A stretch of 64,000 bases of DNA from Heliopora coerulea (lineage: Eukaryota; Cnidaria; Anthozoa; Scleralcyonacea; Helioporidae), in NCBI GenBank assembly GCA_030142905.1, contig JASJOG010000085.1, forward strand, positions 1,116,001 to 1,180,000, read 5' to 3'. A model generated the notes under the pieces. It did no database searches. It was not told where the DNA came from and saw only the letters and a program-made list of their open reading frames with translations. Below, piece by piece: positions 25,201 through 43,389 of the stretch. Every line of letters starts with the position of its first letter. The stretch's first letter is position 1. The position numbers were made by a program, and so were the translations under genes.

Positions 25201-25735
25201 CTACGTGGCTCCAGCACTGGGCGCTAAAGCCCTTAACGGAAAACTCAAAGAGCTGGGACGTCCAATGGACACCCGTATTCTCGACGTTGCTTCTGGGACA
25301 GGAATGGTTGGGGAGGCCTTGAAGCAACTAGGATACACTAACATCGACGGTTTGGATGGCAGCATTTCATCGCTCGAGTTCTCGAAAAAGAAAGGTGTCT
25401 ACAGAAATCTCATACGTGGGTTTTTGGAATCGAAAGATTCCAAGGATTTGGGTGTTGCTGCTGATCAATACGACGCTGCTATTTGCATTGGTGGTTTTTC
25501 TAAATATCACCTCAAATCAGAAGCATTAGATGATCTCGTTTACGTGGTTAAGCCAGGTGGCATTGTATGTTTTACCATTAGAGATATTGTTGCCGAAGAT
25601 CCGGAATATGGCTATAATGAAAAGATGAAAAAGCTGTGTGAGGAAAAGAAATGGAAATTGGTATCCAAATTTCAAGAAGAGTACGCAACAGCTAAGAACA
25701 TTAAATGCTGGCTGTACATCTATGAAATTCAGTAA
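16249..25735 (+). CDS. METTL27: METTL27-like methyltransferase, copy A (2 exons)
   Basis: Exons 16,249-16,362 (ends GATAAA|GTGAGT) and 25,178-25,735 (after TTCATAG), phase 0, giving 223 aa; human METTL27 is of similar size. It is a class I SAM-dependent methyltransferase of unknown substrate. Exon 1 carries NYYDKWCEDYDK; exon 2 carries motif I ILDVASGTGMVGEAL (residues ~72-86), an acidic post-I motif GLDGS, and the later VVKPGGIVCFTIRD strand. The start is the first ATG before the conserved NQLFANIKSKEEL stretch. An AATAAA lies at 25,757-25,762. The 8.8 kb intron is full of transposons. Most of exon 2 is almost identical to the tandem copy at 29,582-30,142. A processing error from the long intron is possible, but both exons are intact. 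Confidence 0.85.
16740..17352 (+). mobile_element. LINE 3' tail ending in an ATC microsatellite
   Basis: A 3'-UTR-like stretch containing CACGCCCTTCGTGGAAACC and TTGTCGAGGCTAGCGTGAAT runs into AATAAATAAAGTTATC and (ATC) repeats at ~17,332-17,350. This is typical of the 3' end of a CR1/L2-like non-LTR retrotransposon. No coding part is left. The left boundary is a guess. Confidence 0.4.
17470..18990 (+). repeat. dispersed tandem-like array of diverged ~150-250-bp units
   Basis: Units at about 17,510-17,620, 18,020-18,310, 18,600-18,835 and 18,836-18,990 share the order CCGG-GGAAATT, CTGCCGG, ACATTACGA or ACATTGCGAAAT, CACTCAGACAAACAT, and GACGTCATCTGCGCGCTTTG or diverged versions of these. 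They are interrupted by a MITE (17,623-17,830), a SINE head near 17,990-18,030 and a repeat of TTGGTGCAAAATGTCGAGC with its partial inverted copy (18,332-18,440). All of this lies inside the METTL27-like A intron. Confidence 0.5.
17623..17830. mobile_element. 208-bp MITE
   Basis: Terminal inverted repeats AGACCCCGTCCACACGATAC and its inverted copy ending CGGGGTCT; the inner part is rich in TACGGTTTCA and ACCGGTA. TAA or TTA flanks both ends, which would fit a 3-bp target site of Harbinger type but is ambiguous. Confidence 0.6.
19195..19480 (-). mobile_element. SINE-like fragment with A and B boxes
   Basis: On the minus strand, GGTAGCTAAATGGTAAGAGC (A-box-like) is followed by GGGGGTTCAATCCCC (B box), then ACGATTTCTGAGCC-type sequence shared with the palindrome at 8,618-8,842. 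A broken inverted copy lies at 19,195-19,310. It is probably a tRNA-derived SINE with a tandem or inverted partner, not a tRNA gene. Confidence 0.45.
19586..21305 (+). pseudogene. LINE ORF: APE endonuclease, frameshifted, RT start only
   Basis: Two overlapping frames (19,586-20,026 and 20,001-21,305) join by a single frameshift near 20,020. The first contains FSLIGLSEIW, the second GDFNIDLL, ATLIDNIFF and ITDHLPNF, which are the conserved blocks of the apurinic-type endonuclease. The frame continues through KPWITCAIKTSI and the linker to NGKATSPFSIPISILK, the beginning of the reverse transcriptase, then ends at 21,305. The catalytic RT core is missing. The neighbouring fragment 21,342-21,698 supplies the tail. 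Confidence 0.7.
21313..21698 (+). pseudogene. LINE C-terminal tail after the RT deletion
   Basis: Open frame with KKALRIMTFS just before and at its start, then SIPIFKLLN-like sequence (here SSPIFKLLN) and STRSATKQSYYLPKTRTNYG, ending LKKLLLYKY. This is the usual C-terminal region downstream of RT in CR1/Jockey-type LINEs. It directly follows the truncated ORF, so roughly the whole RT catalytic domain has been deleted between ~21,290 and 21,313. Confidence 0.65.
22460..22759 (+). pseudogene. HIRAN-domain-like ORF fragment
   Basis: A 99-codon open frame starting at an ATG. It carries LQREPENAKDPHAVTI, VVGHIPLGLSKIVSSFLK, GEAVICGKRVKRG and LEIPILYKFY, which follow the HIRAN pattern (REPxNxxDPxAVxV, VGHxPxxxS, CxVxGKR, EIPCxYxF). 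HIRAN domains bind single-stranded DNA ends in some SWI/SNF helicases and also occur as stand-alone proteins. No promoter, intron or helicase part is seen, and it lies in an intron just 3' of a LINE, so it is probably a retrocopy or a transposon-borne fragment rather than a working gene. Confidence 0.5.
22760..25177. other. rest of the METTL27-like A intron
   Basis: No gene. It contains poly-C tracts near 22,975 and 23,373, an inverted repeat at about 23,700-23,782 (CTAAACATAGCATAAAATC and inverted copy), the dispersed GTAAAATCGTCTGG-type repeat at ~23,255 (as its inverted relative) and 25,075, and a 32-codon ORF at 24,670-24,768 ending in KRRRRNRKV downstream of a TATATAA sequence. Confidence 0.5.
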
Positions 25736-27146
25736 AGATACTAGTATTTGAAATATAATAAAATTAGTAATAAGTAACGATCTAAATATTTTATTTTACT
25801 TAAGTTTGTTAAATGATTTATTTTTCGTCAAATAATCAATGGAGGAATATCATTATTCGTTTTATTTTACAACTCTTTTAGCTATCCTACTATCCTGTCC
25901 ATTGACGGTAAATGAAATGTAACAAGCCAATGAAAGTCATCCTTTTATTAAAAACTGAAAAATAAAATTAATCCAGTTTATTCTAAAAAATTTTGATTTT
26001 TATTGGAAATTAACCAAATTTATATTAGATGAGGTAGGCAACTTGTTCTTGATTTCTGTGAACGATATTAAGCGCAGGCTTCCCCCCTCAGTGACTGTGG
26101 ACTATTTGCAAAATGAATGGTCGTTCTGTGTCGGGATATACTAACACGAAGAGAAGCCGCGTATGTTAACATCCCGATGAAGAACAGACACAAATTTTGT
26201 AAATTACTTCTTAAACTTGCCCCAAGTGATCTTTGGAAGACTGTAAGAAGCTTCTAAACGATTGACAAGGTAAAAAAGAAGTCACATTTGCTGTGTAACT
26301 CATGAGGCAGAAGGCAGCAGCGGGGTCAAAATTTGATACAGAACCGATATTTAATTTATCAGTTCAGTTATATTTAAAATATCAGTTCTGTATCATAGTT
26401 ACAAACTGCAATTAAAAGTTAATTTCCTTTGTGTTTTCTTGATCAATTATGAGTGAGATTAATTTGTACCCATGTTACACATTGAAGATTAAACATTGTA
26501 TTGGATCCGCTAACGATCCTTCCAAATCCAGTTGTTTGCTGTTTCCTTGTATTGCTATCAAAATTAAAATGATTTATGTTCGTTTGAACGTAGTGAAGTG
26601 GAACATAGCAATATTTTCATGTGACCCTTACCCTTTTTAAATAAGTAAACTTAACTAAAATCAACTTGAATTTTTTTTCAAACAAACGATGAAGAGTAAG
26701 AGCACAGTTCGTAGTTGACACGTCTGCGAAGATTTAGTTGCTGACAGCTCCTCGCAAATATCTTGATTAAATCGAACAAATACCTTGCAAGAGAGTGACT
26801 CCCCCTTTTGAATAATCCTCCGTACAGCCCGCGCTGCAAGCAGGTAAACGCCTCGGGGTTTCAGGAAAAGCTTTTGTTCAATTACCTAACCAGAATTTCC
26901 GTTCAACGTCTATTGTGGCCGCTATGTGATATTGGTGAAAATTGTATCCTCCGAAAATCTTATATATAAAAGTTATCAAATAAATAAAATATTCAATTTT
27001 CCAGTCCCAGTCTCCACATGGTTACCTGGTCTCTGTGGTTACGTTCAAGTGCCGATCTTACCTCACTTAACATGTTAAAGTGGACACAGTCCAGCTGTTC
27101 TGCTACCATTCTTTGCATTTAGTACCATATAAGCATTCATTGAGAT
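25736..27146. other. spacer between the two METTL27-like genes
   Basis: No gene seen. A hairpin lies at about 26,334-26,395 (GATACAGAACCGATATTT and inverted copy) and a weaker inverted pair at about 26,130-26,180 (GTCGGGATATACTAAC / GTTAACATCCCGA). The rest is AT-rich. Confidence 0.5.
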
Positions 27147-30142
27147 ATGATAACGATGGAAGAAGCCACAATAGGCGAAGTCCTGGAGCGAAACCAACTT
27201 TTTGCCAATCTAAAAAACAAGGAGGAGTTAGTGAATTATTATGACAAATGGTGTGAGACCTACGATGAAGTGAGTAGACAAATTACTTCAGCGACAGAGC
27301 TGCTGGAACTTGAAACTGCGATCCTTGTGTAGTAGTTTAATACCTGTCTCTTTGGTACACCTGTATGCTGAATTTTCTCCTTGCAGTCGGGCTAGTCGGC
27401 AGGCGCAGGTACTTCCTTTCTTTGGCTTTCGAAACGACTAGTTATTCACGAAGTTCGTCGGCGGACGTCTGGCTCTGGCAGCTAAAGCCTCTGTTAGAGT
27501 TGGTAGTTTATAAGTGCTCGGTTGACGGTATATATCTTCAGATGGTTGGGTATCTAATAATTAAGCATACACTGTACATGAACAGGCTTGGACATGCATT
27601 CATACAGCAAAGTCGATGGACGATCTTCAATTTCAAAGTTACAAAGTTTAATCTCATCCATCATCTCCATCCCTCCTCGGGGATCTGGTAGCGAAAAGGC
27701 GCGTCATAAGGCCTTCAAAAATATGAGGCATACAGTAGTGGAATTAAGTTTTGTCATCCTAGTGACAATGTATGTTGTTATGGCATACTAAGGTCACATC
27801 TAACTGTTGCAAATTTTCTGTGCAATATCTTTTGAGCACATCCCACAATTTTACTTCAGCATAACATCCTTAAAATGTCTTTGTGCACAATGTGATGACC
27901 TGATTGCAAGAAACCCCACGTCTACCAGAAACTAACAATCTGCTAGCCATGGTTAATAGAAGAAATTGCACTAAATAACAGAGATTATGGATGGTGGTGA
28001 TGCATCGACAAGGAGTATCTATGGCCAAAATTGCTAAAAAAGTTGGTGTTGTTATGTGAACAGTAACCAGAGTGTTATAGAAATTTAAGGAAACGGGGTC
28101 AGTTAAAGATCTTCCAAGAACCGGGGCCAGAAGGAAGACTACTCCAAGAGATGATCGTCATCTGAAGAGTATGAGCCTGAAGAACAGAGCCCTAACATCA
28201 GTAGATCTAAAAAGAATGGCGGAAGAGTGCAATGTCCATCTTCACCCAAGAACCATTAGAAAGAGGCTTCAAACAATGGGTCTGAATGGCAGGATAGCTG
28301 CCAAGAAGCTCCTGCTTAATACTGTACACAAAGCAAAGCGGTTGGCTTGGGCTAAAGAACATCGCCATTGGACAGCAGAGCAATGGGAAAGGGTCATCTG
28401 GAGTGATGAATCTACATTTCAACTCTCTTGCCACCCCAGACGTGCTTACATTAGACGTCGCGAGAACAAAAGGTTTCACCCGGACTGTATCTTGCCCACT
28501 GTCAAGTTTGGAGGGGGAAGCATCATGGTGTGGGGATGCATGACAGCTTCAGGGCTTGGAAAACTCCATCGAGTGAAGGGCTCCATGCGGGAAGACCAAT
28601 ACGTTGACATTCTTTACAGTACAATGCTACCATCCGCTAGGGAATTTTTTGGCAATGATAACAACTTCATTTTTCAGCAGGATAATGCCTCTTGCCACAA
28701 GGCCAAGAAATGCATGACCTGGTTGAGAGACAATAACGTCAATGTCATGGATTGGCCAGCTCAGAGTCCAGATCTGAACCCAATCGAAAATCTCTGGCAT
28801 GAGCTTGGCAAAAAAAATTGAGAATAAGAAACCCACAAATTTAGATGATTTGTGGGAAATGGTTTCTCATCACTGGGGGCAAATATCGGCATCTACTTGC
28901 CAAAACTTGGCGCACTCTATGCCCACACGAATTGATGTTGTAATCAAAGCTAGGGGTGGGCATACAATGTATTAGATAGAATTCATCTCTGAAAATTATG
29001 GATGACATGTTGAATGTAACTGACAGTGGTAATAAATAATTGCAATCATCAACATTGTTAAGACTTCTACGTTTTTCTGCAGAGAACAGCTTGTCTGACA
29101 TTCACACAACATGTTGCAGTATATTGTCTTGGGGATGACACAACTTAACTCTACTGCTGTATGTCCTTCCATCTACTCTCAGGATTTGGGTCAGTGTATA
29201 CAAAGATTATTTTGAACTCTGCGACGACTTTAAACGAAATGTCCTTCCACGTAATTATTCGAGCATTTTGTACCGCCGGCCTAAGAATCACCTGAATAGT
29301 GAACGACTTTAGATTGCCGTGGATGATCACAAACGTTCCCAAGCCAAAAGTGGGTGTGCTAGTGCGGAAAGAAAAAAATTGATAAAATTTGCGAAAATTG
29401 GGACTACATGCATTTATTTTTGCAAACAATTTGCCTTCATGTTTTGGCAACTGTTGACGCGTCATATACTCGACCAACCTACGTTAGTCGACTCGCGTTT
29501 GCAAACTCTTGTTTGTCATTTGAGAAGGCGCCTTTAAAAATATTTGGACGTTAACCTGATCAAATTTTGTTTGTTTCATAGGATACCTCCCATAAATCAT
29601 GGAATTATGTGGCCCCGGCAATGGGCGCTAAAGCCCTTTCCATTAAACTCAAAGAATTTGGTTACCCAATGGACACCCGTATTCTCGACGTTGCTTCAGG
29701 GACAGGAATGGTTGGGGAGGCCTTGAAGCAACTAGGATACACTAACATCGACGGTTTGGATGGCAGCATTTCATCGCTCGAGTTCTCGAAAAAGAAAGGT
29801 GTCTACAGAAATCTCATACGTGGGTTTTTGGAATCGAAAGATTCCAAGGATTTGGGTGTTGCTGCTGATCAATACGACGCTGCTATTTGCATTGGTGGTT
29901 TTTCTAAATATCACCTCAAATCAGAAGCATTAGATGATCTCGTTTACGTGGTTAAGCCAGGTGGCATTGTATGTTTTACCATTAGAGATATTGTTGCCGA
30001 AGATCCGGAATATGGCTATAATGAAAAGATGAAAAAACTGTGTGAGGATAAGAAATGGAAATTGGTATCCAGATTTCAAGAAGAGTACGCAACAGCTAAG
30101 AACATTAAATGCTGGCTGTACATTTATCAAATTTGGCGATGA
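27147..30142 (+). CDS. METTL27: METTL27-like methyltransferase, copy B (2 exons)
   Basis: Exons 27,147-27,269 (ends GATGAA|GTGAGT) and 29,582-30,142 (after TTCATAG), phase 0, giving 227 aa; a second in-frame ATG at 27,156 could be the true start. Same architecture as copy A: NYYDKWCETYDE in exon 1, then ILDVASGTGMVGEAL and VVKPGGIVCFTIRD in exon 2. It is a SAM-dependent methyltransferase with unknown substrate. Exon 1 and the first ~85 bp of exon 2 are clearly diverged from copy A, whereas the following ~450 bp differ by only a handful of bases, which suggests gene conversion. Its intron holds a Tc1 element. It lies 549 bp upstream of LSM3 in the same orientation. Confidence 0.85.
27733..29159 (+). 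mobile_element. Tc1-type transposon with TA target duplication
   Basis: Both ends are visible: TA at 27,731-27,732 then CAGTAGTGGAATTAAGTTTT, and the inverted counterpart ending CTACTGCTG at 29,159 followed by TA. The ~50-bp inverted repeats share GTCATCC and GACAAT. The size, 1,427 bp, is usual for Tc1/mariner elements. It is inserted in the METTL27-like B intron in sense orientation. Confidence 0.8.
28021..28975 (+). pseudogene. Tc1 transposase, DD34E, inactivated
   Basis: Frame with N-terminal HTH remnants (MAKIAKKVGVV, GSVKDLPRTGARRKTTP) broken by two in-frame stops between 28,050 and 28,082. An open part at 28,171-28,821 contains the HTH2 region (HLHPRTIRKRL), the first Asp in VIWSDESTFQL, the second in FQQDNASCHKA and the Glu in SPDLNPIENLW, with 34 residues between the last two. 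A frameshift in an A run near 28,810 separates the final segment, which ends RGGHTMY at 28,975. It cut and pasted DNA once; this copy is dead. Confidence 0.8.
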
Positions 30143-30691
30143 TCATTGTTGTAATCACTGTTTAATTTACTGTTTATTTCTATTTGTATCAAATCTAGTG
30201 TGAACTCAATCTTGTTATTACAACATGAAATCTAGCCTTGTTATCTTTTTTATTTTGTAATTAGGAATTCAAAAACTCCTTTTGCAGACGAGTAACTTTG
30301 TATCTGGAGCTTGAAAGTGTCTTCAAAATCGCGTTGTGATTACATGGCGAAAAATTCAACTCTGTTAACCAGGTCAAAATCTTAATCACGCCCTTAAAGC
30401 TGGAAATTAGAATTGATTTACTTTTTGAAGTATACAATTTTAATTGAAATCAATTTCTTTCAGAAGCTAGAGTAATTTTACAATATTAGTGACGATATGT
30501 TAGAGATAAAAAAGTGTTGGATTTTGTGAATCGCGGTGAGTTTTTAATTTCGAGTCTTATGAGATCGTACCTGGAGCAATTTTTAAAGTGTAATTTCAAC
30601 AAAATTGTGCAATGAGAAACCGAACGACTATTATGCCTCCCTTTCCACCCCTCCCGTACTGTAGAACCACGTGGTTATTGTTAGTTTTAAG
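30143..30691. other. spacer upstream of LSM3
   Basis: 549 bp, AT-rich, with no ORF or repeat recognised; it must hold the METTL27-like B 3' end and the LSM3 promoter. GATGGCGGAC at the LSM3 start is a YY1-like ATGGCGGC-type context, common at housekeeping starts. Confidence 0.4.
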
Positions 30692-31982
30692 ATGGCGGAC
30701 GAAAACGAACAACCTCAAAACACTGTGGAAGAGCCATTAGATCTTGTTCGTCTCAGCATTGATGAAAGAATTTACGTAAAATTAAGGAACGACAGAGAGC
30801 TTCGTGGAAGACTTCACGTATGTAGAACAAACTTTGGTGAGATTAGATCGAAAATCAAACTAGAACATCCCTCGGGGTTTCTGAGTTAGGATTTATTTTA
30901 AAATTAGGTAATTTAATTCAGTTGTTCAAGTCAAATTTCTGCATATTTTGTTTGACCAGTTCAAACGGCACTGGATAAGACCATCAAATTTATGAAAGCC
31001 GTGGAAAGTGAAATTCTAACTTCCCTTGGTGGCATAACGAAAATTTTATCAAATGTGTATTGCTCACTGTTACTTCTAGCTGATTATTTCTTGTACAATT
31101 GGACACTGAGTGATAAATTAAAGATTGTGCTTTGGTAAGCGTTTGCCTTGAAGTAACTCTCTCATTCGCTCTGAATGCATTCTTTTTCTCAGATATCAAA
31201 TCTTTTAAATAAACATCCTCATCTTTTTTAACCCTTGCAAGCATTACACCAGTTTTTACTATCTTCACAAAAGGCTTATGACCAGCATCTCAATATGATT
31301 CTTGGTGAAGTCGAAGAGACTATTACTACAGTTGAAATTGATGAAGAGACTTATGAAGAACTCTTTAAGGTCAGTTCTGTTGAAATAGGAAGAAATAAAT
31401 ATCATAAGTTTACACAACTTTACTTTAGCTGGTGAGATTTTTCATGAGGAATTACCCCTCAGAGGAAAGTGGGTCATAAAATTTGCATCAATCATCAACT
31501 AACTCTTTCTCGTGTATGCATCTTCCTTCTGCAAAAAAATATTTTGGTTATTTGCTCAAGTAAAACATTAAAGAGTGTTTTGTTTACCTTTAATGTGAAA
31601 TTTTATTGTGAACATGGTTTTCCTGATTTTCCCCAAAACATGCATCCCCCCTCCCACATGTAATGGATCCATCACTGGATACCATACTGTTGTTGCCTTG
31701 GCTGTTGTAAGAGTTGTGTGGTTTATGACTTATAGATCTTAATGAACTTTCTGTGAGTTTAATATTTCTTAAGTTTGCAACTGAAATGGATCTGTTATTC
31801 CATTAATGGAATCACTGGAGTCAATTGCTACTAAATCACAAAATGTTATTGTGTTAGAGGACTCATTTTTAAATTACTTCAAACTTTAAATTTTCTAGAC
31901 AACCAAAAGGAACATTCCTATGCTATTTGTCAGAGGTGATGGAGTGATTTTGGTGTCACCTCCTGTTCGAGTTGGCTTATAA
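30692..31982 (+). CDS. LSM3: LSM3, U6 snRNA-associated Sm-like protein
   Basis: Exons 30,692-30,817 (CAC|GTATGT), 31,274-31,369 (AAG|GTCAGT) and 31,899-31,982, all phase 0, giving 101 aa; human LSM3 has 102. It is a subunit of the LSm2-8 ring that binds the U6 snRNA 3' end in the nucleus and of the LSm1-7 ring in cytoplasmic mRNA decay. Visible features: the N-terminal [20 protein letters not shown], the Sm1 fold with [27 protein letters not shown], and the Sm2 motif [15 protein letters not shown]. The start is the ATG at 30,692, the usual MADE N-terminus. AATAAA at 32,223-32,228 probably serves its 3' end. No defects. Confidence 0.95.
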
Positions 31983-32524
31983 TGAGAAGATGGGAAAGTT
32001 GTGTGATATATTGAAATGTCTGGAAACATGCCATTTGTAAAACATCAAGTCATGCCAACACACTGGCATTAACTCCATGCAGCTAAGAAACATTCAAGAA
32101 ACTAGGTTACATGCTTTCCACAGGATTACAGAGTAACATGCACGTATTAAAACTTTGTGTATTCAGGCCGTGATGCTTTATGACAGAATTTGTTACCCTA
32201 GCAGTGTCACTGTAGTCTAGTCAATAAAATTTCTGGTTGTGGTAATTGTTTGCACTCTTGTCAACAATTAAAAAATTATGATAATGAATATATCCCAAAG
32301 GCCCTTTGCATTAACTACTTTAACCTTCAGATCAGCTATTTTTACCAGAGAGGTCTGATTGGGAAAAAGGTTGAACGAGTCAATCAAGCCAGAGAATCAT
32401 TAGCTGAGCATGGGATTTTCACGTTCCATGCTTCTTTTGTGGCATTATTAATACGTAGTAGATATTTATGGTGTTTGTAATGTTTTCTCTGCTGTCTTGA
32501 TTGCATTCGACATTTAGGTTTAAT
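31983..32524. other. LSM3 3' UTR and flank
   Basis: Contains the AATAAA at 32,223. TAGGTTTAAT at 32,515-32,524 is the left target duplication of the following MITE. No gene. Confidence 0.6.
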
Positions 32525-33265
32525 GTTCCTACTAAATACCGCCCGGAGCGCCCGGGAGTGCCTGAGAATACCTGAGAGTGCCCGGGAATATGCAAGATAG
32601 AATAAATCTACGTATGATCCTTTCTGGAGTTTTTTGACTCCTTTTTTTAACGAAAAATAATATTAAAAGTGATTTTCAACCAGCCTAGCAACGAACACTG
32701 CTGTAGGGCTGCCCACGCAGGAAGCTATGTGAAACATGATATTTGAACTGGTTATGAATATAATTATAATATAGCTATTCACCACGTGTTTATGAGCTAG
32801 TTTAAAATAAATAGAGAGATTATGGTATGTAATAAACACAACAATACATGAATGCTTGGAAATATGGATTTTACTTCTCGTGTTGACAATTCCATATTTT
32901 CGCGCATCCATGTATTATTCTCTATCTAATTATTATTTTGTAATTATTATGTAAGTGTAACTTCTCTTAGGCCTCCGAATTTTAAACTAACTCATAAACA
33001 CGTGGTGAATAGCTATATTATAATTATATTCACAACCAGTTCAAATATCATGTTTCACATAGCTTCCTGCATGGGCAGCCCTACAGCAGTGTTCGTTGCT
33101 AGGCTGGTTGAAAATCACTTTTAATATTATTTTTCGTTAAAAAAAGAAGTGAAAAAACTCCAGAAAGGATCATACATAGATTTTTATTCTATCTTGCATA
33201 TTCCCGGGCGCTCTCAGCGGCTCCCGGGCGTTCTCGGGCGCTCCGGGCGGTATTTAGTAGGACCC
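32525..33265. mobile_element. MULE-like palindromic MITE with 10-bp target duplication
   Basis: Terminal inverted repeats of ~285 bp (32,525-~32,810 and ~32,981-33,265) starting GTTCCTACTAAATACCGCCC make the element almost wholly palindromic; ~170 bp of unique AT-rich DNA lies at the centre. TAGGTTTAAT flanks it on both sides (32,515-32,524 and 33,266-33,275). Long inverted repeats with 9-11-bp duplications are the hallmark of Mutator-like elements. The subterminal GGGAGTGCC / GAGAGTGCCCGGGAAT words vary between the arms. No coding capacity. Confidence 0.75.
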
Positions 33266-33524
33266 TAGGTTTAATTCTTTCCTATTGGAAAGGCTTTCCT
33301 GTGACGAGTAAAATTGTTTGGTGTTAGCCAGACTAAAATCACAAGGTGTTAGCCAGTATAAAATCTTAAAACTGGGATTCAGACCCGAAAATGGGTAAGG
33401 TGATGTTACACAAGGCGACGATTTGCAACACGACGAATGTTGAAATAATAATCGACTCGCGTACATATAACACGCTTTCTGCGAACATTTTTGAGTGAAG
33501 TTTTGTTGCGGGTAACAAGTTGCG

Positions 33525-33693
33525 TTAAGGTCCATTTAACCGATACGGTTGTCGTTTACGATTGTTCGTTGTGATGGATATGATGAACTCAACAGTCTTT
33601 ACAACGTTTAGCTACATTAGCGGACGAATCGTATGCGTGGATTGGCGATTGAGACAACGCCAGGATTGCAACCGTATCGGGTAAATAGCCCTG
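33525..33693. mobile_element. small MITE
   Basis: Inverted ends AAGGTCCATTTAACCGATAC and the inverted copy of CAGGGCTATTTACCCGATAC, 169 bp long. The interior has CGTTTACGATTGTTCGTTGT, also seen near 14,915. It lies 257 bp upstream of the p38 start codon. Confidence 0.5.
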
Positions 33694-33949
33694 TAAAAAT
33701 CATCGTTAAAAATCGTGCTTTGTAACATAACCTGTATGAGTTCATTGTTCAAGAGGTCCAATTTTCAATCGTTTTTGACGAAGTACATTTCCGTTGCTTG
33801 TCACACCCAGTTACGCGTACATCCACTCATTTGTGTGGAGACTGGTGAAGACTATCCTTTCGCGGTAGTTTCTCATTCGAAGGTAGTTTCCCCAAGAGAA
33901 AACCTCGAAATTTAGCTAACGTCATAAAAAATACAAGAAACTGTAGAGC

Positions 33950-41517
<7,568 letters not shown>

Positions 41518-43389
41518 AAGTAATTTTGTACGCTGACTTAGTGTATCTGCGAAAAGGTGTACGAAGGTTTGTCATCATGTGGAATTCATGATATACGTAC
41601 ATTGTCAGCATTCTGAAACTCAATTACATCAGTTGCATGTGGTAAAAAGGCTTCTTGTGAGGAAATAGACCAATGTTAATTTGTAAATCTATTCAGACTA
41701 TGCAGCAAAAACAATATTTAAATTAGATTTCGTGATTGTGGAAAGAGTGGAGAATTGTCAATAAGACGTAGTTTTTAGACCAGAGAAACCAAATGAATTA
41801 GTGAACATCGGTCACTTATCCCACAGACGACGCCCAGTTGCAACAATAACTCAGAAGGAAGAATCATCCCTGGAGTTGACTGATCAAAATCAAAAAGTTC
41901 ACTTAAATTTTAGCCTGGAATATTTGGGGGACTATCCAGTATGACATCAAGTCTGGATGTATGGATTCGGGAACTCTCCAACATGATGTCCGGTTCTACG
42001 AGAAATTAACCGGACAAGATAATTTTTTTGTTGTTTTCAAGACTCAGATGGAAAACAAGGCGTTTGAAAGTGAAATCTTGTGACACCACGTTACTTACAT
42101 ATCATTGTAGACTATGCAAGTATGAAAAGTTATGAAATCAAGAATAACTGGGTAATACGCAAGTTGGATATTACGCATCGAAATAATTTGACTATTCCTA
42201 TTTGTCACTGATAGTTTATTCAAGACATTAGGGCATGTGGTGATATATTTAAAAAGTTGTCTGCTTCAACAAAGTTTAATGAAGAAACTGTGATTGGAAG
42301 TAGAAAATGGCGCGGTTAGAAAGATTAATATACCAGACACGGGTGTTAGGCACCAGCTTCTACAATGCCGGCCATTGTCCGACGAACGGCCTCAGTATTC
42401 AGGCCTGGACTTTATCTACTTTGTTGTAGTCTGCAACCGGCCTTTGAAGTTCAAGGACAACTGGTGGTCTTTGTCACATTCTGGCCAACATGAGGTCACG
42501 TGCAAACTAGCAACTTTGCATGCCTCGCAATTATGGCAAAAACCTGCATCGTACCGTGCCACGAAGGTAGTCACTGCACGACGCGTCCCTTCCCCCATGT
42601 ATCTACCCATAGTGCCCCACCCAGATAACGAATCCCAAAAACCATATATCCAAACAAGAAGGCAAACGAGATTAAGAAAACGCCCCACTCATATCGAAGG
42701 AAAGCACCGGGTGAAAATAACATCCGCCATTTTGTTATGTTAATGGTGAACACCATGGATTGGCTGAAGAATTCCAGCTATTCAATCTTACTGAGCAACC
42801 ATTGGTTCCTGTTGTCAGGTGCTTCGGCTGATATTAGTACGCAGGGAATTTAATACCACAGTCGAAGGTAAAAAAATAAAACGGTTGAACATCTTTCGGA
42901 ATGAATTGCGTTATTTTGAATCGATATTTTGACCATGTGCTCTAAGAAAAATAGTGCCCGCTGGTACTACCATGAAAATCATTGTTTGAAAAGCAAAATT
43001 ACGAGTACCTTGAACTCAAATGACTCTATGTTCAGGAAGGCTTTGGCGCTGCTTTTAAGATATTTCGCCATAGTGCAGTTAAGTCAGAGTAAAACGCTTC
43101 GAAACGTCGATTCTTTGACGACGCTTCAGCTCCACTGTTAAAAAACGATACAACGACGCCGATATTCACATCGAAAATAATAAGACACGTCCCGTGACAG
43201 GTCCCGCTTCATGTATTCTCAACTTGTTAGGACCAGTTCAGTCCACAGAGGTTCTGACAATCCTCGAGAAGAATTTAAATATGCCGCCATTCACGGAAAG
43301 CAACAGTTGCAGCGGGAGTGTGACATTTTTCAAGCACGGCCATTTCCTTGTCTCCTCTGTTGGCTCCGTTCAACGTGTGGGATTAATCA
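41518..43389. other. convergent intergenic region between p38 and GNL3
   Basis: Holds the 3' UTRs of both genes. A 149-codon frame at 42,294-42,743 (plus) has no recognisable motif and overlaps minus-strand frames; I do not call it a gene. ATTAAA on the minus strand near 42,849 could serve GNL3. Confidence 0.45.

Noticed and set aside
42294..42743. 149-codon plus-strand frame between p38 and GNL3
   Set aside because: Overlaps minus-strand frames of similar length, shows no motif, and sits where both 3' UTRs are expected.
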